A stretch of 64,000 nucleotides of DNA from Sutcliffiella sp. FSL R7-0096 (GTDB lineage: Bacteria; Bacillota; Bacilli; Bacillales; Bacillaceae_I), in NCBI RefSeq assembly GCF_038595065.1, contig NZ_CP152003.1, positions 4,816,001-4,880,000 of the forward strand, written 5' to 3'. This document shows positions 1-7,257 of this stretch, one piece after another. The notes under the pieces are model-generated. The model worked only from the letters and a program-made list of their open reading frames with translations, made no database searches and was not told the origin of the DNA. The position numbers and the translations under genes were made by a program. Numbering within the stretch: position 1 is the stretch's first letter; the number at the start of each line of letters is the position of its first letter.

Positions 1-401
1 TGGCTTTATTGCCTTGGCTGCTTGTGTTGGTTCCTTTTACCTTATATAGGGCTAATCGTTTGAACTTGCTTGGCATGAGTGAACCTGTGGCCATCGGGGT
101 TGGGGTATCGCTTGAAAAAGAGCGCGTGGTATTGTTGTTGACGGCAGTGGCGTTGGCAGCTTCGGCGGTCTCGGTGACAGGTGGAATTGCCTTCGTCGGG
201 TTGATGGCACCCCATATGGCCAAATCCTTGGTCGGGCCTCGAAATCAACTGTTTCTCCCCGTAGCGATCCTCATTGGTGGCTGGCTGTTATTGTTTGCCG
301 ACACAATCGGACGCAACCTGATCGATAGTGGAATTCCAGCAGGCATCATGGTCGCATTGATTGGAGCGCCTTATTTTATGTATTTGTTGTTGAAGAAATA
401 A
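1..401 (+). CDS. FecCD-family iron/siderophore ABC permease, C-terminal part (5' end outside window)
   Basis: The reading frame is open from the window edge to the TAA at 399-401, so only about the last 130 residues are visible. They hold hydrophobic helices and the SVTGGIAFVGLMAPHMAK segment, which is typical of the BtuC/FecCD permease fold where it contacts the ATPase. The tail, IDSGIPAGIMVALIGAPYF, is the conserved family terminus. The family imports ferric siderophores, haem or cobalamin through the cytoplasmic membrane; the substrate cannot be told from this piece. It converges on the Fur-regulated FbpABC operon and shares a bidirectional terminator with it. Confidence 0.93.
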   Translation, partial: ALLPWLLVLVPFTLYRANRLNLLGMSEPVAIGVGVSLEKERVVLLLTAVALAASAVSVTGGIAFVGLMAPHMAKSLVGPRNQLFLPVAILIGGWLLLFADTIGRNLIDSGIPAGIMVALIGAPYFMYLLLKK

Positions 402-454
402 AAAAGGGGTCTGACCTTCACCGCTTTAAAGAGGTGAGGGTCAGACCCCTTTTA
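402..454. terminator. Bidirectional rho-independent terminator
   Basis: A long perfect stem (AAAGGGGTCTGACC paired with GGTCAGACCCCTTT) is flanked by A and T runs, so it can stop both the permease gene on + and the fbpC gene on -. Confidence 0.9.
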
Positions 455-459
455 TCCCT

Positions 460-1137
460 TTAACTCATTACCAAGTCACAGGCCCTATTCACTAGTTGAC
501 CTTCGTCAATATAGAGGATGCGGTCAGCAATGGCTTTGGCGTCTGCAAAGTCATGGGTGACGAAGATGGAGGTGATGCCTGTTTTCTTCAGGATCTCTTT
601 TAACTCGTCACGGATTTTCTCTTGCAGATGGGCGTCTAGGTTACTGAACGGCTCGTCAAGGAGCAGTAGCGACGGTGCGGGCGCTAAGGCTCTGGCAAGG
701 GCCACACGCTGCTGTTGCCCCCCGCTTAGCTCGTATGGATAACGATGTCCGTATTCAGCTAAATTGATTAAGCTGAGCATTTCTTCTAGCCGCTCCTGCT
801 TTTCTTTTCTGTTCTTCTTTCGTAATCCATACTTGATGTTCTGGGCTACCGTCATATGTGGAAACAAAGCATAATCTTGGAATACCACTCCTATTCCGCG
901 CTTTTCCGGTACAATGAATGTTTTGGGATCAAACATCACTTCCCCGTTTACTTTCATGCTTCCAGACGTAGGGTTTTCGAGTCCTGCAATGATACGTAAC
1001 AGAGTACTCTTTCCGCTTCCGCTTTTTCCTAGGATGGAAACGATCTCCCCGCGCTCAATATCGACCTGGATATGGTCGAGCGTATTCTTTTTCGTATTTT
1101 TATACTGGAACTGCAAGTCTCTGATCTGGATAAACAT
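460..1137 (-). CDS. Ferric-iron ABC transporter ATP-binding protein (FbpC-like)
   Basis: ATPase of 225 aa. Walker A is GKSGSGKST (about residues 37-45), the signature is LSGGQQQR, Walker B is LLLLDEPFSNLD and the H-loop is FVTHD. It would energise uptake of Fe3+ delivered by the binding protein encoded at 2932-4047 through the permease at 1138-2829. At 225 aa it is shorter than classical FbpC/PotA-type ATPases (about 350 aa) and lacks their C-terminal TOBE-like regulatory region. Its ATG directly abuts the TAA stop of the permease gene, so the two are translationally coupled. Assignment to iron rests on operon context and Fur boxes; the ATPase alone could serve another substrate. Confidence 0.9.
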   Translation of the reverse strand: MFIQIRDLQFQYKNTKKNTLDHIQVDIERGEIVSILGKSGSGKSTLLRIIAGLENPTSGSMKVNGEVMFDPKTFIVPEKRGIGVVFQDYALFPHMTVAQNIKYGLRKKNRKEKQERLEEMLSLINLAEYGHRYPYELSGGQQQRVALARALAPAPSLLLLDEPFSNLDAHLQEKIRDELKEILKKTGITSIFVTHDFADAKAIADRILYIDEGQLVNRACDLVMS

Positions 1138-2829
1138 TTAGTTTGCCTCCTTATCAAGTACTCGGTGAAAAATAAAGATACACAAAGCACTTATGAAGAT
1201 GATCATCAGGGAAGCGATGGAAGCCTCCTGTACTCGTTCATCATTTGCATATTTGAAAGCCTGTGTGGCGAGTGTGGAAAAATTGAACGGCTGTAGGAAC
1301 AAAGTTAACGGTAATTCTTTTAGAATATCCACAAATACTAAGATAAATCCACTAGCGATCGCACCGCGCAATAGCGGAAGGTCTACAAGGAAAAACGTCC
1401 TCAGAGTCGATGCTCCAAGCATCCTCGAGGTTTCCGAGTATCTGTTCCCTATCTTTTCAAAGCCTGCCTCAATATTGTTAAATCCAATGGCAAGGAATCG
1501 TATCACATAAGCGAATATCAACATCCCCAGGGTCGTCCGTAACACAAACTCCGGTTTCAGGTTGAATTGCGCCAGGAAGGTCACAATGTACTGATCCAAT
1601 GACATGAATATCGTAATGACTGCAATAGCTATGGCAGCACCAGGAATGGAATAGCCAAGTGTCGTCACCCTTGAAATGAACTTGGTCAAAAGGCCTGATT
1701 GCAGCCTTGTATAGTTGGATATGATCAGTGCCACAAAGATGATGATAAGTGATGCAATCGTTGCTACGAAAACAGAGTTCTTAGCAAGGGTAATAAATTG
1801 TGCATTAAATACCTTCTCATACGTCATGAACGCCCAGCGCAACAACTGAAGTAACGGAATGATGAATGCGATGGTAAAAATCCCGAAACAATAAGCAAAA
1901 ACCCCCCAGGCTTTAGCTCCCGTAAGTTTTTTCGGCTGGATCGGACGAACTTTGGAAGAGGGATCAAAGAATTTTTTCCTACCCCTTAGAATCCTTTCAA
2001 ACATGAGGACGACCATCACGATGACCATCAAAGTCCCTGCCAGCTTCAAAGCGGAATCCAAATCCATCATCCCATACCATGTACGGAAGATGGCGGTACT
2101 CACAGTCTGTATGCCAAAATAGCTAGTTACCCCATAATCATTCAGTACTTCTAGGATAACGAGCGTCACACTCCCAACAATTGCAGCCCGAGAGATCGGC
2201 AAAGCGACCCGGAAGAACGTATCTATATCATTTCCGCCTAGCAATCTTGCATTCTCTAATACGGATGCAGATAAGTTCTGGAAAAAGCTTCTCGTAATAG
2301 CGTATACGTATGGAAACAGCGTAACTGTAAAAATGAAGATAGCTCCCTGAATGCTCATAATATTGAAGTATGACTGATTAACCTGCATATCAAACGAATT
2401 GCGCAGGGTCGTCTGTATGACACCGGTATAATTTAAAATGCCGTGAAACGTATAAGCGGCAATGTATGGCGGAATCGCCAACGGAAGAATCAGCGCCCAC
2501 TTCAAAAAGTTTCGCATCGGAAACTGATAAATAGTGATCAGCCAGGCAAGACTTGTTCCGATCAGCATCGTCGCAAGTGACGTGAAAATAATGATTACTA
2601 CTGTATTTTGAAGATAGTCCTTCAGTAAGTATTCTCTTATATGAAGCCAGTTGTCATTTCCTTCTGTAAAGAATTCAACGGCTATCAGTAAATTAGGTAT
2701 TAATATAATCGTTATAAATAGAAGACTAGCAAGAGCCCATCCTTTATGGCGCACCCTTGACCAATGAAACCGACCCACAGATGACACATCCTTCGTTGGT
2801 AAAGACCTGTTGCCTCTTTGTTTCTCCAT
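1138..2829 (-). CDS. Ferric-iron ABC transporter permease (FbpB-like, two fused halves)
   Basis: Membrane protein of 563 aa with about twelve hydrophobic helices arranged as two MetI-like permease modules, the FbpB/ThiP layout. Each half carries an EAA-type cytoplasmic loop (for example ENARLLGGNDIDTFFRVALP in the first and ETSRMLGASTLRTFFLVDLP in the second) that docks the ATPase. It lies between fbpA and fbpC in one minus-strand operon. The ATG at 2827-2829 has no convincing ribosome-binding site. A GTG at codon 18 has AAGGA about 10 nt upstream and is an alternative start. A Fur-box-like sequence sits just upstream of the first ATG. Confidence 0.92.
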   Translation of the reverse strand: MEKQRGNRSLPTKDVSSVGRFHWSRVRHKGWALASLLFITIILIPNLLIAVEFFTEGNDNWLHIREYLLKDYLQNTVVIIIFTSLATMLIGTSLAWLITIYQFPMRNFLKWALILPLAIPPYIAAYTFHGILNYTGVIQTTLRNSFDMQVNQSYFNIMSIQGAIFIFTVTLFPYVYAITRSFFQNLSASVLENARLLGGNDIDTFFRVALPISRAAIVGSVTLVILEVLNDYGVTSYFGIQTVSTAIFRTWYGMMDLDSALKLAGTLMVIVMVVLMFERILRGRKKFFDPSSKVRPIQPKKLTGAKAWGVFAYCFGIFTIAFIIPLLQLLRWAFMTYEKVFNAQFITLAKNSVFVATIASLIIIFVALIISNYTRLQSGLLTKFISRVTTLGYSIPGAAIAIAVITIFMSLDQYIVTFLAQFNLKPEFVLRTTLGMLIFAYVIRFLAIGFNNIEAGFEKIGNRYSETSRMLGASTLRTFFLVDLPLLRGAIASGFILVFVDILKELPLTLFLQPFNFSTLATQAFKYANDERVQEASIASLMIIFISALCIFIFHRVLDKEAN

Positions 2830-2841
2830 TCTAAATTATAA

Positions 2842-2856
2842 CGAAAATCATTCTCA
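2842..2856 (-). promoter_or_regulatory. Fur-box-like site before the permease gene
   Basis: On the minus strand TGAGAATGATTTTCG matches the TGATAATNATTATCA Fur core at about 11 of 14 defined positions. It would allow a second iron-controlled transcription start inside the operon. Confidence 0.5.
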
Positions 2857-2883
2857 AATGGAACAGAAGATTGCAAATAAATA

Positions 2884-2914
2884 GAACCGAAGCACTATCT
2901 GGTGTGCTTCGGTT
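2884..2914 (-). terminator. Hairpin between binding-protein and permease genes
   Basis: A 12-bp stem (GAACCGAAGCAC / GTGCTTCGGTTC) lies downstream of the binding-protein gene with only a weak T-rich tail on the minus strand. Such intercistronic hairpins commonly let the binding protein be made in excess over the permease. Confidence 0.65.
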
Positions 2915-2931
2915 CATGGTTTGTTCATTTT

Positions 2932-4047
2932 TTATTTCCAGCCAACCTCATTGAAGATACGGATTGCTTCTTGTTGGTTTTCACCCAATTTGGAGAGGTT
3001 GATGTCTTGCTCCTTGAACTCACCCCAAGATTTTAATAGCTCGGAAGGTTCTACATTTGCATTTACAGGGTATTCAGAGTTTGCTTCGGCAAATTGGCCT
3101 TGTGCTTCTTCGCCGCTTAGGAACTCAATGAACTTGATGGCATTCTCTTTGTTTTTCGCGTGCTTAGTAACACCTGCACCACTGATATTGATGTGCGTTC
3201 CTGTTGTTTCTTGGTTCGGGAAGAATACGCCAACGTTTTCAGCAACCTTCTTCTCTTCTTCATCCGTTCCATTTAACATAACACCGATATAGTACGTGTT
3301 CATGATCGCTACATCTGCTTCGCCTGCTACTACGGCTTTGGCTTGGTCGCGGTCTCCACCTTCAGGGTCACGGGCCATGTTATCTGCAATCCCTTGTGCC
3401 CACTCTTTTGCTTGGTCTCTTCCCATGATGTCAATGAAAGATGCTAAAAGAGACATGTTGTACATATTTTCAGAAGATCTTACAACCACACGGTCTTTCC
3501 ATTCCGGTTCAGTCAGAGCCTCATAAGTGGAAAGCTCCTCAGGGCTTACACGCTCTTTATCATAGACAATGACACGAGCACGTTTTGTCAAACCAAACCA
3601 ATGATTGTCCATATCGCGTAATTTTTCTGGAATGTTTTCTGCTAGGACATCACTTTCAACTGCTTGTAATAGTTCGCGCTCTTTTGCTTGGTGAAGGTTA
3701 CCAGCATCAGCTGTGATATATACATCCGCTTCTGTTGCTTCTCCTTCAATGTTTAAGCGCTCCATTAGCTCTTCGCCTTTACCTTCTACCACGTTCACTT
3801 TGATTCCAGTTTCTTCTTCAAACTTTTTGTAGAGTGCTTGATCCGCTTCATAGTGGCGGCTTGTATATACGTTCACTTCTCCGGATTCTTGCTCATTTGT
3901 TGCTTCTTCGTTTGTACCTTCTTCTGTATTGTTGCCTTGAGAAGCTGTATTTCCGTTGTTATTAGTGCTGCTCACACAGCCCGTTAATGCCAACATTAGA
4001 GCTAGCATCATACTTAAGATGACAGTAAACTTCTTCACTATGTACAC
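2932..4047 (-). CDS. Ferric-iron ABC transporter substrate-binding lipoprotein (FbpA-like)
   Basis: Protein of 371 aa with a lipoprotein signal peptide ending in the lipobox ALTGC, then an acidic Asn/Glu/Gly-rich linker and a periplasmic-binding-protein fold. The segment VNVYTSRHYEADQALYKKFE is typical of family 1 Fe3+ binders, and the paired tyrosines in NTYYIG correspond to the iron-ligating tyrosines of FbpA. It is first in the minus-strand operon and is preceded by two Fur boxes, which supports an iron role. It would be anchored to the outer face of the membrane and hand Fe3+ to the permease. Confidence 0.93.
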   Translation of the reverse strand: MYIVKKFTVILSMMLALMLALTGCVSSTNNNGNTASQGNNTEEGTNEEATNEQESGEVNVYTSRHYEADQALYKKFEEETGIKVNVVEGKGEELMERLNIEGEATEADVYITADAGNLHQAKERELLQAVESDVLAENIPEKLRDMDNHWFGLTKRARVIVYDKERVSPEELSTYEALTEPEWKDRVVVRSSENMYNMSLLASFIDIMGRDQAKEWAQGIADNMARDPEGGDRDQAKAVVAGEADVAIMNTYYIGVMLNGTDEEEKKVAENVGVFFPNQETTGTHINISGAGVTKHAKNKENAIKFIEFLSGEEAQGQFAEANSEYPVNANVEPSELLKSWGEFKEQDINLSKLGENQQEAIRIFNEVGWK

Positions 4048-4077
4048 TCCCTATAAATATATTAGTTTCACTAAAAA

Positions 4078-4092
4078 TGATAATCACTCTCA
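4078..4092 (-). promoter_or_regulatory. Fur box 1 upstream of fbpA-like gene
   Basis: TGATAATCACTCTCA matches the core TGATAATNATTATCA at 12 of 14 defined positions. It lies about 30-45 nt before the ATG, where Fur binding would block transcription. Confidence 0.75.
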
Positions 4093-4105
4093 TTTACTAT
4101 TTTAA

Positions 4106-4120
4106 TGATAATAATTCTCA
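4106..4120 (-). promoter_or_regulatory. Fur box 2 upstream of fbpA-like gene
   Basis: TGATAATAATTCTCA differs from the Fur core at one defined position. Together with the site at 4078 it makes a tandem operator for the iron operon. Confidence 0.8.
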
Positions 4121-4158
4121 AGTCAATGCTATTTTAGTCTTTTTCTGAAATTTTTTTA

Positions 4159-4174
4159 TGTTTCACGTGAAACT
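4159..4174. promoter_or_regulatory. parS site (ParB/Spo0J binding palindrome)
   Basis: TGTTTCACGTGAAACT matches the bacterial parS consensus TGTTNCACGTGAAACA at all but the last base and contains the perfect palindrome GTTTCACGTGAAAC. It lies between the divergent iron operon and the DUF421 gene, an intergenic place free of coding constraint. Confidence 0.85.
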
Positions 4175-4272
4175 CTCTATTTCGAGCCGTTTATAAAGAT
4201 TAAAAGCTCTATTTTTCGTACAGACTGCTAGATAAAGAGAAAGATCTGAATTGGTAGGGAGAGGTTTTTAAA

Positions 4273-4968
4273 GTGGAACTTAATTGGATAGAAATTTTGC
4301 TAAAAGTTGTATTGGGGTTCTTTATGCTATTCACGATTACACAAATACTTGGGAAAACCACCATTAAGCAGTTGACCCCCTTTGATTTTATATCCGCCAT
4401 TGTTCTTTCAGAGCTACTTGGGAACGGAATCTATGAAGAGAAGGTCCATATTGCTTATATTTTTTTCACTATTTTCACTTGGGGAGTTTTATTGGTAATC
4501 ATGGAAAAGTTGCTTTTGAAATTCAAGAAGCTAAGAGGCGTATTGGAAGGAAATCCATCCATTATCATCCGAGATGGGCAGATTGACCGCTATCAACTAA
4601 AGAAGAACCGCATGAATATTAATCAGTTGCTTAGTGTATTACGACAAAGTGAGACCTTCTCTATAAGAGAAGTCGCCTTTGCCATCCTGGAATCCAATGG
4701 TTCTATCAGCATACTAAAGAAAAGTAAATACCAGAAAGTTACTCTTCAAGATCTACAAATCCCGCCTCAACCGACCTACCTAAGTACATCTTTGATTATT
4801 GATGGCGAGGTCTTGGAAGACAATGTGAAAGACCTAGGCTTTGACTTGGAATGGCTTGAGCATCAGGTCCGCTCTAAAGGTTATTCCAAGGTAGATGATG
4901 TATTATATGCCGACTGGATGAGAGACGATGGGATCTATATCATCCCTTTTCGTTCTAAGGTCAATTAA
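4273..4968 (+). CDS. DUF421 membrane protein (YetF-like)
   Basis: Protein of 231 aa starting with GTG behind a GGGAGAGG ribosome-binding site. About three membrane helices occupy roughly the first 80 residues, followed by the family core: the GNPSIIIRDGQI strand, the MNINQLLSVLRQ segment and an AFAILESNGSISILKKS segment. These belong to DUF421, widespread in Bacillus (YetF, YdfS, YrbG, YkjA), whose biochemical role is not firmly established; related proteins are spore or envelope associated. It is monocistronic and ends at a strong terminator. Confidence 0.9.
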   Translation: MELNWIEILLKVVLGFFMLFTITQILGKTTIKQLTPFDFISAIVLSELLGNGIYEEKVHIAYIFFTIFTWGVLLVIMEKLLLKFKKLRGVLEGNPSIIIRDGQIDRYQLKKNRMNINQLLSVLRQSETFSIREVAFAILESNGSISILKKSKYQKVTLQDLQIPPQPTYLSTSLIIDGEVLEDNVKDLGFDLEWLEHQVRSKGYSKVDDVLYADWMRDDGIYIIPFRSKVN

Positions 4969-4970
4969 AG

Positions 4971-5001
4971 AAAGGTGCCTTTTAATGGAATGGCACCTTT
5001 T
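4971..5001 (+). terminator. Terminator of the DUF421 gene
   Basis: Stem AAAGGTGCC / GGCACCTTT with a short T-rich end immediately after the stop codon. Confidence 0.8.
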
Positions 5002-5011
5002 AAGTGCTATT

Positions 5012-5040
5012 GGCTGTTTTTGTATACTTTGTTGCTTTTT
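5012..5040. repeat. Terminal fragment of a MITE-like interspersed repeat
   Basis: GGCTGTTTTTGTATACTTTG plus the following TTGCTTTTT matches the reverse complement of the right end of the repeats at 24550-24720 and 30348-30534. Only this end is recognisable here. Confidence 0.5.
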
Positions 5041-5184
5041 CATGTCTTCAAATCTAAGAGACCTGCGCCAAGCTTTCATCATAAAAATATTTCAGTAACA
5101 TGCTCTTCTTCCTCTAGTTTTTAGTCCGATTTAATCCCTTTATTCCCTGAGATAGCTTCTCCTTAACCTTTGATAATATTTTAC

Positions 5185-5213
5185 TGAAACTTTCCTTTTG
5201 ACCGGATCGTATA
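5185..5213 (+). promoter_or_regulatory. ECF (sigma-W-like) promoter of the ydbS/ydbT pair
   Basis: TGAAAC, a 17-nt spacer and CGTATA match the -35/-10 pattern of sigma-W-type ECF promoters. It is about 20 nt before the first codon of the PH-domain pair; ydbST of B. subtilis is a known sigma-W operon. Confidence 0.75.
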
Positions 5214-5234
5214 GGTAGTAGGAGTGTGAATAAT

Positions 5235-5750
5235 ATGTATATAACAATGAATGAACCAAGTGAGAAGATTGCCAATCAAGCCGTTCAAGTATGGCGCATT
5301 TCTAATACGATAGGACATGGCATTGCGCTCATGGTTTTAGGAATCCTCCTATATTGCAGTGAGCACTTTAATTGGTACAGTTGGATACAAATCAGTTTAT
5401 TTGTACTAATTGGGCTAATTGGGCTGTCCGCTATATTTTCCATTTTTATAGAGCCGGTTTTTTTACAAAAAACATGGCGTTATGAGATCGATGAGGAATT
5501 CATTCAGATGAAAAATGGAAGATGGAATGAAAGTCATACGTTGGTACCCATGGAAAAAGTGGAATTTGTCCGGACAGAGCAAGGACCGATCATGAGAAAG
5601 TACGGACTATACAACCTTATAATAGGTACTACCACTAGCCAACATACCATTCCCGCCATTCCCGCAAAAAAGGCCAAATTGTTAAAAGTAAAAATAGCAC
5701 AACTGGCAAAGGTGAAAGAAAGTGATTTGGCTGAAGGGGAGGAAGATTGA
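5235..5750 (+). CDS. PH-domain membrane protein (YdbS-like)
   Basis: About 171 aa from ATG 5235, which sits 10 nt behind AGGAG; a GTG at 5226 is too close to that site. Two membrane helices (about residues 25-70) precede a bacterial PH-like (bPH2/DUF304) domain with the WRYEIDEEFIQMKNG strand pattern and FVRTEQGPIMRKYGLYNL. It overlaps the downstream larger PH protein gene by 1 nt (TGATG). In B. subtilis YdbS and YdbT act together in resistance to certain antimicrobial compounds; the same envelope-defence role is inferred here from homology, pairing and the sigma-W-like promoter. Confidence 0.88.
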   Translation: MYITMNEPSEKIANQAVQVWRISNTIGHGIALMVLGILLYCSEHFNWYSWIQISLFVLIGLIGLSAIFSIFIEPVFLQKTWRYEIDEEFIQMKNGRWNESHTLVPMEKVEFVRTEQGPIMRKYGLYNLIIGTTTSQHTIPAIPAKKAKLLKVKIAQLAKVKESDLAEGEED

Positions 5751-7213
5751 TGACCCAAGAGGTGAAAAGATTTCATCCAGCGTGGATGATGTTTGAGGTA
5801 GTCAAGCTGATGAAGAATTCCATCGCCATCTTTCTCTTCCTATTTGTTTTAAAATTCAACTCTACATCCGAATGGGTAATTTGGGGACGTTACCTCTTTT
5901 TGGTTGGTATCGGCTGGACGCTGATTATGATTCTATTAAAATGGGTCTTCTATCGATACGAAGTGGTAGGAGATTCTATTGCCCTTAAAGAAGGGATCTT
6001 TGTAAAAGAGCATCGGACCGTTTCTTTTGATAAGATACAAAATCATCAAACCAAAACCACTTTCTTGCATAAATGGTTAGGCTTGACCTCGTTGACACTT
6101 GAAACAGGAACTTCCCTTGAGGAAGCAGCGGTTTATTTTCCTGTACTGAAAGCAGATGAAAAGGAGCGAATCCTATCTAGACTTGAAAATAAAAATCCTG
6201 AGACCGAGGAAAACACCGATATCAAGGTAGGGCAAGCAGGAAGGAAGATCCATTTCCGTTCCAACAAAAGAGATTCATTGAAGGCATCCTTTACTTCCTT
6301 AAGCTTTCTGGCCATTTTCCCCTTGCTATCTACGATTTATTTCAACCTGGCCGATTTCTTCGATGTAGAGGATACAGCAGAAGGAGCATTTGATTATTTG
6401 CTTTTGCATTGGTGGATGCTGATCATCCTTTTTGTGCTGGCAATGGCCATTTCCGTAGGCATCGGCTATTTGCAAACAACCATTAAGTATGGTAACTATG
6501 AAATCAGTGACGATGAAGCGCGGATTTATATAAAAAAAGGGGTAGGAAGCACGAGCAGTTTTGTCATTCAAAAAGAAAAAGTACAAGCTGTTGTAGTGGA
6601 GCAATCAATGATTAAACGCCTTCTGGGTCTTGCCTCTGTAAAATTGATCAGTGTTGGCGCGATGAAAACAGAAGAGCAGGAGACAAGTTCTCTCTATCCT
6701 TTTATGCCTAAACAGGAGGCATATCAGCTTATGGAGACCTTGTTGCCACAATATCCAATTCAAGAAAAAATGGACCGATTTCCAATTAAAGTGCTCTGGT
6801 ACAAATTGCTGGTCCCTTACTACTTCACTATCATTACAGCTATCGGGCTTTTTATCTTCAAAAAGGAATGGATCTGGATTGCCGGTATTATTTTTGCAGT
6901 CACACTGATTACTCGCATATTGGACTATTTTTTTACCAGTTATCTCCGCCAAGAAAACACCGTTCAGATACGCAAGGGTGGACTTACAAACGAAACATTT
7001 ATTACACATTACAAACGAATTCAACAGGTGTCGGTTGAACATTCCTGGCTGCAGAGAAAATTCGGGATTGCCTCTTTGTACTTTCAAAATCGGGCAAACC
7101 CTCTTCACATAAGTGAACTTCATGGAGTGTCGAGGGAAGAAGCGAGCGCATTTTTTAACTGGTTCAAAGAGAAGCGGAAGCGGCTTGTACACCGTAATAA
7201 AAAGATAAGCTAA
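5750..7213 (+). CDS. PH-domain membrane protein (YdbT-like)
   Basis: About 487 aa, starting at ATG 5750 behind GGGGAGGAAG. Three bPH2 modules alternate with pairs of membrane helices: the first near YRYEVVGDSIALKEGIF, the second near YGNYEISDDEARIYIKKGV, the third near NTVQIRKGGLTNETF. Each ends with the recurring QxxxVEQSxIKRLLGLASVKL-like pattern of the family. It is the larger partner of the YdbS-like protein and probably forms a membrane complex with it. Length and layout match YdbT (about 490 aa). Followed by a terminator shared with the converging TRAP operon. Confidence 0.9.
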   Translation: MTQEVKRFHPAWMMFEVVKLMKNSIAIFLFLFVLKFNSTSEWVIWGRYLFLVGIGWTLIMILLKWVFYRYEVVGDSIALKEGIFVKEHRTVSFDKIQNHQTKTTFLHKWLGLTSLTLETGTSLEEAAVYFPVLKADEKERILSRLENKNPETEENTDIKVGQAGRKIHFRSNKRDSLKASFTSLSFLAIFPLLSTIYFNLADFFDVEDTAEGAFDYLLLHWWMLIILFVLAMAISVGIGYLQTTIKYGNYEISDDEARIYIKKGVGSTSSFVIQKEKVQAVVVEQSMIKRLLGLASVKLISVGAMKTEEQETSSLYPFMPKQEAYQLMETLLPQYPIQEKMDRFPIKVLWYKLLVPYYFTIITAIGLFIFKKEWIWIAGIIFAVTLITRILDYFFTSYLRQENTVQIRKGGLTNETFITHYKRIQQVSVEHSWLQRKFGIASLYFQNRANPLHISELHGVSREEASAFFNWFKEKRKRLVHRNKKIS

Positions 7214-7256
7214 AAAAAAGCAAGGACCCTATCAACATACTGGGACCTTGCTTTTT
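7213..7256. terminator. Bidirectional terminator
   Basis: Stem AAAAGCAAGGNCCC / GGGNCCTTGCTTTT with one internal mismatch between two convergent genes; A and T runs serve both directions. Confidence 0.8.
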
Positions 7257-7257
7257 A

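Noticed and set aside
6605-7192. 195-codon minus-strand frame
   Set aside because: Antisense shadow of the well-supported YdbT-like gene; no family resemblance and low-complexity composition.
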